64,000 nucleotides of DNA from Stigonema sp964246695 (GTDB lineage: Bacteria > Cyanobacteriota > Cyanobacteriia > Cyanobacteriales > Nostocaceae). The stretch lies in contig CAXTSI010000002.1 in the NCBI GenBank assembly GCA_964246695.1, forward strand, positions 1 to 64,000, read 5' to 3'. Under the pieces are notes generated by a model that searched no databases, was not told where the DNA came from, and saw only the letters and a list, made by a program, of their open reading frames with translations. A program made the translations under genes and the position numbers. Shown one piece after another: positions 8,528 through 17,393 of the stretch. Within the stretch, counting starts at the first letter, position 1; every line of letters begins with the position of its first letter.

Positions 8528-9474
8528 TGCGAGAACTTTATCCACCAATTGAACCTTACAAAGAAGGCAGCTTACAGGTTTCAGATATCCATACCATTCA
8601 TTTTGAAGAGTCAGGCAACCCGCAGGGCAAGCCCATCGTTTTGCTACATGGAGGACCTGGTGGTGGATGTCCACCCTTTTATCGGCAATATTTCAACCCA
8701 GAAAAATGGCGGATTGTGATGTTTGACCAACGCGGTTGTGGTCAAAGTACACCATCAGCTGAACTGCGGGAAAACACCACTTGGGATTTAGTAAATGACA
8801 TTGAAAAACTGCGCGAGCATTTAGGTATAGAAAAGTGGGTTGTATTCGGTGGCAGTTGGGGGAGTACTTTATCACTAGCCTACAGTCAAACCCATACGAA
8901 TCGATGCACGGGACTAATTTTACGTGGCATCTTTATGTTGAGACAAAAAGAATTGCGATGGTTCTACCAAGAGGGCGCTAGCTATATTTTTCCTGATGCT
9001 TGGTCAGAATATCTCAAACCAATCGCGATCGCTGAACGTGAGGATCTGCTCACAGCTTATTACAAACGCTTGACAAGTCCAGATTTACAAATTAGGCTAG
9101 AAGCAGCACGTGCTTGGTCAATTTGGGAAGCTCGTACAAGTAGATTGTTACCAGATCCAGAACTCATGCAAAAGTTTGGCGAAAATGAATTTGCCGATGC
9201 GTTTGCACGAATTGAGTGCCATTACTTTATCAATAAGGGATTTTTTGAACCTGACGATCAATTACTCTTGAATGTTCACCTGATCCGCCATATTCCAGCT
9301 GTGATTGTTCAGGGACGCTACGATCTAGTGTGTCCTATGATATCAGCTTGGGAATTACATCGCGCTTGGCAGTCAGCAGAATTTATTGTTGTCCCTGACG
9401 CCGGACATTCGATAAGTGAACCAGGAATTCGCAGTGCGTTGATTGAAACAACAGATAAGTTTGTAAATTTATAA
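8527..9474 (+). CDS. pip: Proline iminopeptidase
   Basis: A 315-residue alpha/beta hydrolase of the S33 family. HGGPGGG (oxyanion region), nucleophile Ser in GGSWGS, Asp in GRYDLVCP and His in DAGHSISEPG form the complete catalytic set. The enzyme releases N-terminal proline from peptides in the cytosol. I chose the ATG overlapping the preceding stop (TAATG, MRELYPPIEPY), which implies former translational coupling to the now broken methyltransferase gene. Confidence 0.93.
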   Translation: MRELYPPIEPYKEGSLQVSDIHTIHFEESGNPQGKPIVLLHGGPGGGCPPFYRQYFNPEKWRIVMFDQRGCGQSTPSAELRENTTWDLVNDIEKLREHLGIEKWVVFGGSWGSTLSLAYSQTHTNRCTGLILRGIFMLRQKELRWFYQEGASYIFPDAWSEYLKPIAIAEREDLLTAYYKRLTSPDLQIRLEAARAWSIWEARTSRLLPDPELMQKFGENEFADAFARIECHYFINKGFFEPDDQLLLNVHLIRHIPAVIVQGRYDLVCPMISAWELHRAWQSAEFIVVPDAGHSISEPGIRSALIETTDKFVNL

Positions 9475-9483
9475 TAACTTCTG

Positions 9484-9562
9484 CATTGGTAATTGGTAAT
9501 TGGTAATGGCTAATCGTAGTCAAGCAATTAGCCATTAGCTATTAGCTATTAGCTATTAGCAG
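9484..9562. repeat. ATTAGCT / GGTAATT heptamer repeats
   Basis: GGTAATT units on the left and ATTAGCT units on the right flank a short unique core. They form a short tandem repeated repetitive block between two convergent genes. Confidence 0.7.
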
Positions 9563-9568
9563 TTATCA

Positions 9569-9838
9569 TTAGTATACTCTGCTAGAAAACTTGTAGTACA
9601 AGAAGATAGCAATCATTGCACCCAATACCGCAACGAACAAACCGGGAAGCGAGAGAGTTGCAGACGTAAGTGTCAAATTTCCAGTTTGTAATAAATTAGC
9701 TAATGTTCCACCAATGAAAGCACCAACAATTCCCAGAACCAGGGTAGCAAGAATGCTGCCTCCTTGGTAACCAGGATAGATAGCCTTAGCAATAGCACCT
9801 GCAAGCAGACCTAACACAACCCAAGCAATAAGATTCAT
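9569..9838 (-). CDS. GlsB/YeaQ/YmgE family membrane protein
   Basis: An 89-residue membrane protein starting MNLIAWVVLGLLAGAIAKAI. Three hydrophobic helices with Gly-rich faces (GSILATLVLGIVGAFIGG; LFVAVLGAMIAIFLYY) match the transglycosylase-associated/GlsB family, which is linked to general stress in other bacteria. Earlier in-frame codons encode Cys- and Ser-rich sequence not found in the family, so the internal ATG is chosen. Confidence 0.88.
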   Translation of the reverse strand: MNLIAWVVLGLLAGAIAKAIYPGYQGGSILATLVLGIVGAFIGGTLANLLQTGNLTLTSATLSLPGLFVAVLGAMIAIFLYYKFSSRVY

Positions 9839-9892
9839 ATTTTTACTCCATTTATTTATTCGATACGAAGAACTAAAGCAGCTACAGTCCAA

Positions 9893-10720
9893 TCTCAGTC
9901 ATATCTCCCCTTTACAGTCTAACAATCTCGTTAGGGTAAGATAACTATTTCCAGCTATGTTGTAGCCCTCCTTAGGTTTTATACCTTAAGAATGATGTTA
10001 GATAAAGCAATGCTTTATACGATTTCAAACTATATGGGTTGTGGACAAGTGATGGCGACGGCAGGACTTCTTACTTTACCCATTGATTGGCAAGATTTAT
10101 CAAGAATAGCGAGAAGTGCAAAACCCAAGCTGGCTCATCTGTGTTTCAGATAGGGGATGCAGCACAACGCTCTTGTTTTTCATCTAAGTCACATATCTGG
10201 TAAGATACTTTTAGTACGGCGGGACTCGTCGGAATTTAAGCCCAACACTCGAACTAACGAGGTGTAAGGAAATAACACTCCGCCTCAAGAGGCAACCGGG
10301 GTGTGCCTGGGAACCTCAGTCAATGAGGATATAAAGAGTGGAAGCTCTTTAATATTCCTATATCAAAACAGCGATGGAGTGTCAACTGATAAACTTGCAG
10401 AATCATGTGTGTAAGATCAAGAATCAGCCTTTGGGTAAGTGGAAAATGAAGTTAGATTTCCACTACACTGCTTTAGGGATGCAAATCTGTAAGAAAGTTA
10501 TTTAATATAACCGATAGTTTCTTGTTGTGGTACTAAATGCCTCAAATTCAAAGTAGTTTTGGGCTGTATTCCTCTTGTTTAGTTGGAAAAGCCAGACGGT
10601 TTAAAGTGTTTATCAGTTTTCGGTTTCAAGCAATGCGCTGGTTCGCGTTTGGGCAGAAACCTGAATTGGCACCAGATGTATTGCTGAATTCCTAAAAACT
10701 GTTAAGTAAAGGCACGAAAA
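9893..10720. other. Intergenic, structured element possibly an IS200/IS605 end
   Basis: No convincing gene lies here, only a 53-codon frame at 9992-10153 without recognisable similarity. About 10195-10365 is rich in short hairpins: GGTGTAAGG...AACACTCC, GCCTCAAGAGGC, CCTCAGTCAATGAGG and GAGTGGAAGCTC. The arrangement resembles the structured right end or omega-RNA region that follows tnpB in cyanobacterial IS200/IS605 elements, but no tnpB is adjacent. The identity is a guess from pattern. The mysA promoter must lie near the right end. Confidence 0.35.
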
Positions 10721-11995
10721 ATGAGTATTATCCAAGCAAAGTTTGCAGCAACAGAAACTGAATTTCATGTGGAAGGCTACGAGAAAATCGACTTTAGTCT
10801 TGCCTTCGTGAATGGACTATTCGATTTAAAGAACACAGAACTGGCAGATAGTTATCAAGGTTTTGGGCGCTGTCTTGCTGTTGTTGACCATAATGTGAAT
10901 CGAATCTACGGTTCCCAGATCAAACAATACTTCAAGTACTACAACATTGACATCACTATCTACCCAGTGATTATAGAGGAGAACGGCAAAACTATCAACA
11001 CTTTTTTGTCGGTTGTTGATGCGTTCTCTGCATTTAATTTGTTGCGGAAAGAGCCAGTTCTGGTGGTTGGTGGAGGATTAGTCTTAGATGTCGTTGGCTT
11101 CGCCTGTGCGGCTTATCGACGCAGCACGAACTACATCCGCGTTCCTACGACTCTGATCGCTTTAGTTGATGCGGGTGTAGCCATCAAGGTAGCTGTCAAT
11201 CACGGTAAGCTGAAAAACCGTTTGGGCGCTTACCACCCACCCAAGAAAGTTTTCCTCGACTTCTCGTTTTTGCGGACACTCCCCACAGATCAAGTTCGGA
11301 ACGGAATGGCAGAACTTGTAAAGATTGCGGTGGTTTCAAACGCTGAAGTATTTGAGCTGTTGTATGAGTATGGGGAAGATTTACTGCGTACACACTTTGG
11401 CTACATTGATGGCACTCCTGAACTAAAGGATGTGGCGCATCGCTTAAATTACGAGGCGATTAAGACGATGCTGGAGTTGGAGACGCCGAATCTCCACGAA
11501 TTGATGCTCGATCGCGTCATCGCCTACGGACACACTTGGAGTCCGACATTGGAACTAACTCCGAATGTGCCACTGTTGCACGGTCATGCGGTAAATATCG
11601 ACATGGCATTCTCAGCCACGATCGCCGGAATGCGAGGTTATATCACCACCACCGATCGCGATCGCATCCTAGGATTGATGAGTCGGATCGGTCTTTCTCT
11701 CGACCACGATCTGCTTGATAGCGATTTGTTGTGGTACGCCACCCAGTCCATAACGCTGACACGGGACGGTTTGCAGCGTGCGGCGATGCCTAAACCAATT
11801 GGCGAATGCTTCTTCGTCAACGATTTGACTCGTGAAGAATTAGACGCGGCTTTGGTTGAACACAAGCGGATTTGCGCTACATACCCCCGTGCTGGTGCCG
11901 GAATAGATGCTTACGTCAGCAGTGTTGAGCAAGATCTAAACAGCGAAGCGATCGGTAATGAGGCAAACTTGGTTGGGAGTGTCAACAATGTCTAA
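10721..11995 (+). CDS. mysA: Demethyl-4-deoxygadusol synthase (sugar phosphate cyclase)
   Basis: A 424-residue member of the 3-dehydroquinate synthase superfamily. It carries the NAD-binding segment EPVLVVGGGLVLDVVGFA (about residues 110-127), RVPTTLIALVDA, the metal-site region MAELVKIAVV, and the His-rich segments YGHTWSPTLEL and LLHGHAVNIDM. In cyanobacteria this branch cyclises sedoheptulose 7-phosphate as the first step of mycosporine-like amino acid synthesis. Assignment as MysA rather than plain DHQ synthase rests on sequence style and on the overlapping O-methyltransferase gene. AAAGG precedes the ATG by about eight bases. Confidence 0.88.
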   Translation: MSIIQAKFAATETEFHVEGYEKIDFSLAFVNGLFDLKNTELADSYQGFGRCLAVVDHNVNRIYGSQIKQYFKYYNIDITIYPVIIEENGKTINTFLSVVDAFSAFNLLRKEPVLVVGGGLVLDVVGFACAAYRRSTNYIRVPTTLIALVDAGVAIKVAVNHGKLKNRLGAYHPPKKVFLDFSFLRTLPTDQVRNGMAELVKIAVVSNAEVFELLYEYGEDLLRTHFGYIDGTPELKDVAHRLNYEAIKTMLELETPNLHELMLDRVIAYGHTWSPTLELTPNVPLLHGHAVNIDMAFSATIAGMRGYITTTDRDRILGLMSRIGLSLDHDLLDSDLLWYATQSITLTRDGLQRAAMPKPIGECFFVNDLTREELDAALVEHKRICATYPRAGAGIDAYVSSVEQDLNSEAIGNEANLVGSVNNV

Positions 11996-12809
11996 TGTTG
12001 TCAACGTCGAAAAAGCTCGTCCCGTGACGCCACTGAGTATCTTGGTACACCATCTCGAAACCGCTGTGCGCATGGCGGAGTCAAACCCCAGTCTAGCAGC
12101 GCAGCTACAGCAATGCTTGCGTCTAGCAGCAGGTTTAGATCCTTATTTAGATGAGTGTACTACCTCGGAGTCAGAGGCGCTGGCGGCGATCGCACACAAG
12201 ACCCAGCAAGAAGCGTGGAAAGAGCGATTTACCTCCGGCTCTACAGTGCGAGAATTAGAGCAGGAAATGCTTTCAGGACACGTCGAGGGACAGACGCTAA
12301 AAATGTTTGTCTACATGACACAGGCAAAAACTGTGTTAGACATCGGCATGTTCACAGGCTACTCAGCACTAGCGATGGCAGAAGCACTGCCTAATGATGG
12401 GCGTTTAGTGGCTTGCGAAGTAGATGCTTATGTAGCTGAGTTTGCAACTTCATTATTTTGTCAATCCCCCCACGGACAGAAAATTCAGGTGGAAGTGGGA
12501 CCGGCGCTGGAAACCCTTGGCAAGCTGGCTGCTATGGGAGAGTCATTCGAGTTGGTGTTCATTGATGCCGATAAAAAAGAGTACGTGCAGTATTTCCAGA
12601 TGCTGCTGGACTCTAACTTGCTCTCCCCCCACGGCTTCATCTGCGTAGACAATACATTGTTACAAGGACAGCCTTATCTTCCAGCTCAAGAGCGTTCGGC
12701 AAATGGGGAGGCGATCGCCAACTTCAACCGCATTGTGAAAAACGATCGGCGCGTTGAGCAGGTCATGCTGCCTTTGCGAGACGGCTTGACCATCATTAGA
12801 CGAGTGTAG
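11988..12809 (+). CDS. mysB: O-methyltransferase for 4-deoxygadusol
   Basis: A 273-residue class I SAM methyltransferase of the caffeoyl-CoA OMT family. Motif I is VLDIGMFTGYSALAMAEAL; metal/substrate segments are FIDADKKEYVQYF and ICVDNTLLQG. The ATG overlaps the end of mysA by eight bases, so the two are translationally coupled. With MysA it would make 4-deoxygadusol, the core of mycosporines. The usual next genes, an ATP-grasp ligase (mysC) and an NRPS-like or Ala-Ala-ligase-like gene (mysD/E), are absent here. Confidence 0.88.
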   Translation: MSNVVNVEKARPVTPLSILVHHLETAVRMAESNPSLAAQLQQCLRLAAGLDPYLDECTTSESEALAAIAHKTQQEAWKERFTSGSTVRELEQEMLSGHVEGQTLKMFVYMTQAKTVLDIGMFTGYSALAMAEALPNDGRLVACEVDAYVAEFATSLFCQSPHGQKIQVEVGPALETLGKLAAMGESFELVFIDADKKEYVQYFQMLLDSNLLSPHGFICVDNTLLQGQPYLPAQERSANGEAIANFNRIVKNDRRVEQVMLPLRDGLTIIRRV

Positions 12810-12811
12810 AC

Positions 12812-12980
12812 TGGCAACGGATGTTGTAGCGGATGTGGCAACGGATGTTGTCGCGGATGTAGCGGATGTGGCAACGGATGTTGTCGCGGATGTAGCGGAT
12901 GCTTTATCTGTTAGTCCTACAGTTTAATTATCCGTTACATCCGTTGCCACATCCGTTGCCACATCCGTTGCTAACCGTTG
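12812..12980. repeat. Large inverted array of GGCAACGGATG / CATCCGTTGCC units
   Basis: The left half repeats GGCAACGGATG, GTTGTCGCGGATG and TAGCGGATG units; the right half repeats CATCCGTTGCCA in the opposite sense. About 45 bases of unique AT-rich sequence separate them. The arms could fold into a long hairpin directly downstream of mysB. It may act as a transcription barrier, or be an expanding repeat element. Confidence 0.75.
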
Positions 12981-13159
12981 CGTGAGATTAAAGGACAATA
13001 ATTACATCACCGACTGGATATGGTCAAGCGGCCTTGTGCAGACATGGCAACATATATGCATTTGATAATCAGCAAGTAGCACCCTTAAATCATGCAGGAA
13101 TTCATCACTGGACTAGAGTATTGCACCCATCGCACAGTTCGGGACGGCGTGTTAAAGAC

Positions 13160-13200
13160 CACAATATAACCGTAGGGGCGCGGAAACCGCGCCCTTACAA
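13160..13200. repeat. Palindromic repeat GTAGGGGCGCGG..CCGCGCCC
   Basis: GGGGCGCGGAAACCGCGCCC with flanking GTA/TTACAA recurs near 17188-17217 with one internal change. It is a short dispersed cyanobacterial palindrome. Confidence 0.6.
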
Positions 13201-13248
13201 TGCAATCAATTCAATTGAAACCGGGTTTGCTCCGCGTGTACGAATAAT

Positions 13249-13373
13249 ATCATGTCCGTGTAGCGGTTATTATATGAACCCTCACCCCGCCCTCGCTTGC
13301 TCCCCTCTCCCATGCTTGGGAGAGGGGAAGGGGGCAGCGGTCGGTATATCGTAACTGTTTATACGGACATGAT
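13249..13373. mobile_element. MITE-like element, ATCATGTCCG termini, copy 1
   Basis: Terminal inverted repeats ATCATGTCCG (left) and CGGACATGAT (right), flanked by a 5-bp direct repeat ATAAT (13244-13248 and 13374-13378). The inside holds a CCCTCTCCC/GGGAGAGGGG palindrome. No coding capacity. A second copy lies at 16439-16564 with ATTAT duplications, and single right-hand ends occur near 44169 and 49125. Confidence 0.75.
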
Positions 13374-14118
13374 ATAATTTAGGATCGCTATATATATGAA
13401 TATAATTACTATTGTGCTACTGCTCGTAAGCTGTAATTCCCTTAAGATAATTTTTGATTGTTTTCCCTTAGTCTTCTCACTGAGCAAGAAGTTCTCAGAT
13501 TGTTTAGCGTTAAGAGCGATCGCACTTAATTGGCAACCAAAAAGCGCCTCAACACCAGCCACACCAATCACACTTGCTAAAATTACAGATGTTCCTATTT
13601 GTAACAGTTTACTGTTCATATCAAGACATTCCTGAATAAAAAATTTCTATGGCGCAAATCTATCAGTATCTTAAATGCTGATTTCTAGACGCAGCCAAAA
13701 TTTGATAAAAACTTCTTCAGTGTCAGCAATAAAGCTATGTTGGTGAAGTTTTTCTCACCATTTTACAAACCTGTGTGCAAGTTGTTAAAGTAAAACTTGA
13801 GGGATGCGATATAGCAATCCTAAATGATTCGTGAAGGTCGAGAAACCCGGTTTCTTTAAGAAACCGGGTTTCTGAAGCTTGAGATGTTCGCAACTCAAAT
13901 AGGATTGCTATATAAAGAAAAAATAAGATGACAGCTAGATGTGTTCTCGCACTGGTAAATTAATGTTTATTTAACCAATTGAGTAAGTCTGCACAATAAA
14001 TTATTACTGGTTTGTAGTTGCGCTTAAGCACAGAAAGAAGCGAAGACACCCCAACTACAAGCTTTTGCAACATTTCTTGAAGATGATGATATCTTTCTAT
14101 CAAAAATCAGTTAATCCT
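13374..14118. other. Intergenic upstream of protease gene, with inverted elements
   Basis: An 86-codon minus-strand frame (13359-13619, starting MNSKLLQIGTSVILASVIG) looks like a secretion signal but its stop lies inside the adjacent MITE; I do not call it. 13698-13797 has AAAAACTTCTTCA...TGAAGTTTTT and recurs at 21991-22086, also beside a protease/TPR gene. 13809-13914 is a separate palindromic element. Confidence 0.4.
13809..13914. mobile_element. Palindromic MITE-like element, ATATAGCAATCC termini
   Basis: Outer inverted repeats ATATAGCAATCCTA / TAGGATTGCTATAT enclose an inner palindrome GAAACCCGGTTTCTT / AAGAAACCGGGTTTC. The inner part is shared with the element at 39623-39715 and with MITEs in the AAA-WD40 gene. 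No coding capacity. Confidence 0.6.
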
Positions 14119-16377
14119 ATGAATCGCCTTTATCTTACTCTCATTCCCATCCTCAGTAGTTTCTTGTTCTTACCTACTGCTTGCGCCTTCTGTACTCATC
14201 CAACCTCTAGCCAGCGCAATTCTGTGGTTCTTGCCAATCAACTATCAGAAAAACAACTTTTAGCAGTAAGTCCGCCGGAATCGACTAAACCTAGACAAGT
14301 TTCTAATTCTCCAACGCCAACAGGATTAGTAAACAAAATAGATAGAATCGCCCAACAAATTACAGTGAAAATTGATGCTCGTAACCCTAACAATGGGAAT
14401 GGGTCAGGAGTCATTATTGCTCACCAAGAAAACACTTACTATGTACTCACTGCTTTTCATGTGGTGGAAAATCAAGATGAATATAAGATTGTCACACCTG
14501 ATAAACAGCAATATTTAGTCCAAGAGAAAAATATAATCAAAGAGAAAGGATTAGATGTAGCTATTTTGCAGTTTAGTAGTAATAAAACTTACCAAGTAGC
14601 AACTCTAGCCAAACAAAATCTCTCTGACGTAAAAATAAGCTGGGTTTTCCTATCAGGATTTCCCAGTTCAGAAAAAGGAAAACGGAAATTTACTCCAGGC
14701 TACCGTTATGGTACAGAAGCAGGAGCTTTCTTTATCAAGGATGCTTTTTCTTCTAGTTTGAGTAATGGCTATGAACTAGTTTACACCAATCTTTCTCTAC
14801 CAGGAATGAGTGGAGGACCATTACTAGATGTAAAAGGGCGCGTGATTGGGATTGGTGGTCGTCAGGAAGGAGAACAAGTTAGTAATAATCTTGACATTTA
14901 CTTAGGATACGCTTTAGGAGTACCGATTAGCACGGGGTTGCGTTTAGCAAGTAAAGCGGGGATAAAGGCTGAGTGGATGAGAGCAGAAACGACTTCAGCA
15001 CCAAACTTCATAGATTTACCAAAAGCAGATATTGCGTCAATTTTGGATTATCTCACATCTAGTGTAGAAAAACCGCCTGCAGATGATAATTCTTACAAAT
15101 GGGTCAATTATGGCATTCAAAATTGGCAAGCATTTAGAATCGATGAAGCAGTTAATGCTTTGAATAAAGCAATTAAGCTCAAACCTGACTTTTATCAAGC
15201 TTATTATGTACTGGGTCTAGTACTACAGGGACAAGAAAAATATCAAGAAGCAATTGCTGCTTATGAGCAAGCAACTAAGATCCGTCCCGATTACTATAAA
15301 GCTTGGCGTGAGCAAAGTGAAGCTCTGGCAAAATTAAAAAAATACCCAGAAGCAATAGCAGCAATCGACCAAGCAATTAATAATAATCCCAAAGATTTTA
15401 CCCTTTATGTCAACAAAGGTCAAATACTGTTCAAATCTGACCGCTTCCCAGATGCTGAAGCTGCCTACACTGAAGCGATTAAAATCAAAGAGAACAGTAT
15501 AGCTTACTATAACCGGGGTGCGGCTCGCCTGGAGTTGAAAAATTATCAGGGTGCAGAGGCCGATTTCAATAAAACCATTGAGCTTAACCCTGATGATTAT
15601 CAAGCTTACAGACAGCGGGGTGACCTCCGCAGAGAATTAAAAAAATATCAGGAAGCGGAAGCTGATTATAATCAAGCTATTGCACTTAATCCCGGCTATG
15701 CTAAAGCCTACAACAACCGGGGTTCCCTCCGCTATAAATTAGAAAACTATCAGGGGGCAGAGGCTGATTTAACTAAAATCATTGAGTTGAATCCTAAAGA
15801 TGATCGAGCCTACTATCATCGAGGTGGTGTCCGCAAAAAATTGAAAAATTATCAGGGGGCGATCGCGGATTACAATCAAGCAATTAAGCTTAATCCTAAG
15901 GATGCTGAATTCTACACTCAGCGGGGTAGTCTGCGGTCTGAATTGAAAGATGCTCAGGGAGCAGAAGCTGATTATAATCAAGCTATAGCTCTCCAGCCTA
16001 ACAATGCAACGACTTACCTTGTCCGGGGTCTTGTACGCGAACAATTGAACAATTATCAGGGAGCAGAGACTGATTTCAATAAATTCGTTGAAATCCAACC
16101 TAATCATGCTACTGCTTACTTCCTCCTGGGTACTATCCACACCCATCAAGTGGATCGGAAAAACTATCAGCAGAGAGCAGAGGCTTATTTTACTAGAGCC
16201 ATTGCGCTGAAGCCTGAATTTGCTGAAGCCTATAATAGTCGAGGTCTTGTGCGCCAAGAATTAAAAAACTATTCGGGAGCAAAAGCAGATTTCAATAAAG
16301 CAGCACAACTCTTTGTTGAACAGAGGAATATGGATATGTACCAAAAAGTACAACAGACCTTAAGAATGTTGCCGTAG
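14119..16377 (+). CDS. Exported trypsin-like protease with TPR array
   Basis: About 752 residues. An N-terminal signal (LTLIPILSSFLFLPTACA) is followed by a chymotrypsin-fold domain (about 85-290) with the full triad: His in VLTAFHVV, Asp in GLDVAILQF and Ser in GMSGGPLL. From about residue 340 some eleven TPR units follow (for example AIKLKPDFYQAYYVLGLVL, 34-residue period). The start MNRLYL is chosen because the two paralogues at 18936-21698 and 25807-27921 begin MNRF/MNHF; further upstream in frame are an ATG and a TTG. It likely degrades or processes envelope proteins with TPR-mediated partner binding. Substrate unknown. Confidence 0.85.
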   Translation: MNRLYLTLIPILSSFLFLPTACAFCTHPTSSQRNSVVLANQLSEKQLLAVSPPESTKPRQVSNSPTPTGLVNKIDRIAQQITVKIDARNPNNGNGSGVIIAHQENTYYVLTAFHVVENQDEYKIVTPDKQQYLVQEKNIIKEKGLDVAILQFSSNKTYQVATLAKQNLSDVKISWVFLSGFPSSEKGKRKFTPGYRYGTEAGAFFIKDAFSSSLSNGYELVYTNLSLPGMSGGPLLDVKGRVIGIGGRQEGEQVSNNLDIYLGYALGVPISTGLRLASKAGIKAEWMRAETTSAPNFIDLPKADIASILDYLTSSVEKPPADDNSYKWVNYGIQNWQAFRIDEAVNALNKAIKLKPDFYQAYYVLGLVLQGQEKYQEAIAAYEQATKIRPDYYKAWREQSEALAKLKKYPEAIAAIDQAINNNPKDFTLYVNKGQILFKSDRFPDAEAAYTEAIKIKENSIAYYNRGAARLELKNYQGAEADFNKTIELNPDDYQAYRQRGDLRRELKKYQEAEADYNQAIALNPGYAKAYNNRGSLRYKLENYQGAEADLTKIIELNPKDDRAYYHRGGVRKKLKNYQGAIADYNQAIKLNPKDAEFYTQRGSLRSELKDAQGAEADYNQAIALQPNNATTYLVRGLVREQLNNYQGAETDFNKFVEIQPNHATAYFLLGTIHTHQVDRKNYQQRAEAYFTRAIALKPEFAEAYNSRGLVRQELKNYSGAKADFNKAAQLFVEQRNMDMYQKVQQTLRMLP

Positions 16378-16438
16378 CGATCGTAGTACGTAGACCTCTC
16401 TGAAAATAGCAGTAGGGTGCGCTATGAGCGCACATTAT

Positions 16439-16564
16439 ATCATGTCCGGTTAAATAACCTTAATAAGTTTGTAGTGAGGACTTCAGTCCTAGGCGCGTTC
16501 TTAAGCAAGGACTGAAGTCCTTACTACAAACAAGTTTTATTATGGGTAATTAACCGGACATGAT
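16439..16564. mobile_element. MITE-like element, ATCATGTCCG termini, copy 2
   Basis: Terminal repeats ATCATGTCCGGTTAA / TTAACCGGACATGAT with 5-bp duplications ATTAT (16434-16438, 16565-16569). Inside lie inverted blocks TTTGTAGTGAGGACTTCAGT and GGACTGAAGTCC..ACTACAAA. The right-hand duplication supplies the stop codon of the adjacent minus-strand COP23 gene, so the insertion has set that gene's 3' end. Confidence 0.75.
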
Positions 16565-16565
16565 A

Positions 16566-17099
16566 TTATTCCTTCTCAACCGGGGCTGTCTGAAGAAACT
16601 TATCGATATCAATCTGGTAGTAGACTTGATGTTTTCCCGAACTATGCTGTATCGGTCCAGTACCACGCCCTCTGAGGATATCTTTGAGATCTGTGAGAAT
16701 TTCTAGAGGATCGTCTTGTGGTCGTAGGGTGAGGAGTGTGATATCGCAAGCGCCATCTTTATCACGAGTTGTGCAAATTACCGCTTGACCTTTTACTGTC
16801 CCATTGGTGATATAACCCAAGCTTTGATTGTCGTAAGCATTTTGGAATCGAGACGATACGTCTTGACACCGCTGTTGAGGACTAATTGTCTGATTGTTAA
16901 ACCACGAATATTTCCAACGGATCACGGCGATTCTGCCCTGTGGAGTCCAGGCATAGGTAGTAGGGATGTTTCCTTGACGACTCCTAGCACAGATGAACTG
17001 AACTTTTTGATTAGGGTTAGATTGACTCAGGGTAGTGGTTGCACTCATGGCGATCGCCGCTGTTGTCATCAGAATTGTTATGAGTGATTGAAGTTTCAT
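16566..17099 (-). CDS. COP23-domain exported protein
   Basis: A 177-residue protein with a cleavable signal (MKLQSLITILMTTAAIAMSA) and the COP23 pattern: FICARS near residue 35, PTTYAW, RIAVIRW, QRCQDVSSRFQNAYD, AVICTT and a final CDITLLTL. COP23 was described as a circadian oscillating membrane-associated protein in a unicellular cyanobacterium; the function is unknown. Four Cys residues could form two disulfides. Its TAA stop comes from the duplication flanking a MITE, so the original C-terminus may have been longer. It sits among protease/TPR and kinase genes. Confidence 0.82.
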   Translation of the reverse strand: MKLQSLITILMTTAAIAMSATTTLSQSNPNQKVQFICARSRQGNIPTTYAWTPQGRIAVIRWKYSWFNNQTISPQQRCQDVSSRFQNAYDNQSLGYITNGTVKGQAVICTTRDKDGACDITLLTLRPQDDPLEILTDLKDILRGRGTGPIQHSSGKHQVYYQIDIDKFLQTAPVEKE

Positions 17100-17111
17100 A
17101 AAAGTGCCAAT

Positions 17112-17393
17112 TTTTTGAATTAAAAATTAAAAATTAAAAATTAAAAATTTAGAAATAATTTTTAATTTCTTAATTACAGCATGACCGTAGGGGCGCGGAG
17201 ACCGCGCCCTTACAATGTGGCGCAGGTTCAATTAAAAACTGCTGTAAAGTACAGCTTCCCCTGTTTTTAAACATGGAAAACAAAAAAGTGAAACATCTAT
17301 TTCTACTTGCTCCAGACCGCCACCCTCCGCTCGCGGCGCTACGCGATTTATCCGCTCAATTTTAATTTTACATTTTTAATTTTTAATTTTTAA
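17112..17393. repeat. TTAAAAA heptamer blocks and GTAGGGGCGCGG palindrome
   Basis: 17117-17150 and 17361-17397 are inverted copies of an ATTAAAA/TTTTAAT tandem array. 17188-17217 is the palindrome also found near 13166. No gene is seen. Confidence 0.65.

Noticed and set aside
10195..10365. Cobalamin or other riboswitch
   Set aside because: No B12 box or recognisable aptamer core; IS-end resemblance is better but uncertain.
12812..12980. Possible CRISPR array
   Set aside because: Units are contiguous and opposed, without equal spacers, so it is an inverted tandem repeat.
13034..13354. 106-codon plus-strand frame
   Set aside because: It runs across a GTAGGGGCGCGG palindrome and a MITE and has no family-like sequence.
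13359..13619. 86-codon minus-strand frame with a signal-like start
   Set aside because: Its stop lies in a MITE, and the sequence after the signal is low-complexity; not enough to call a gene.
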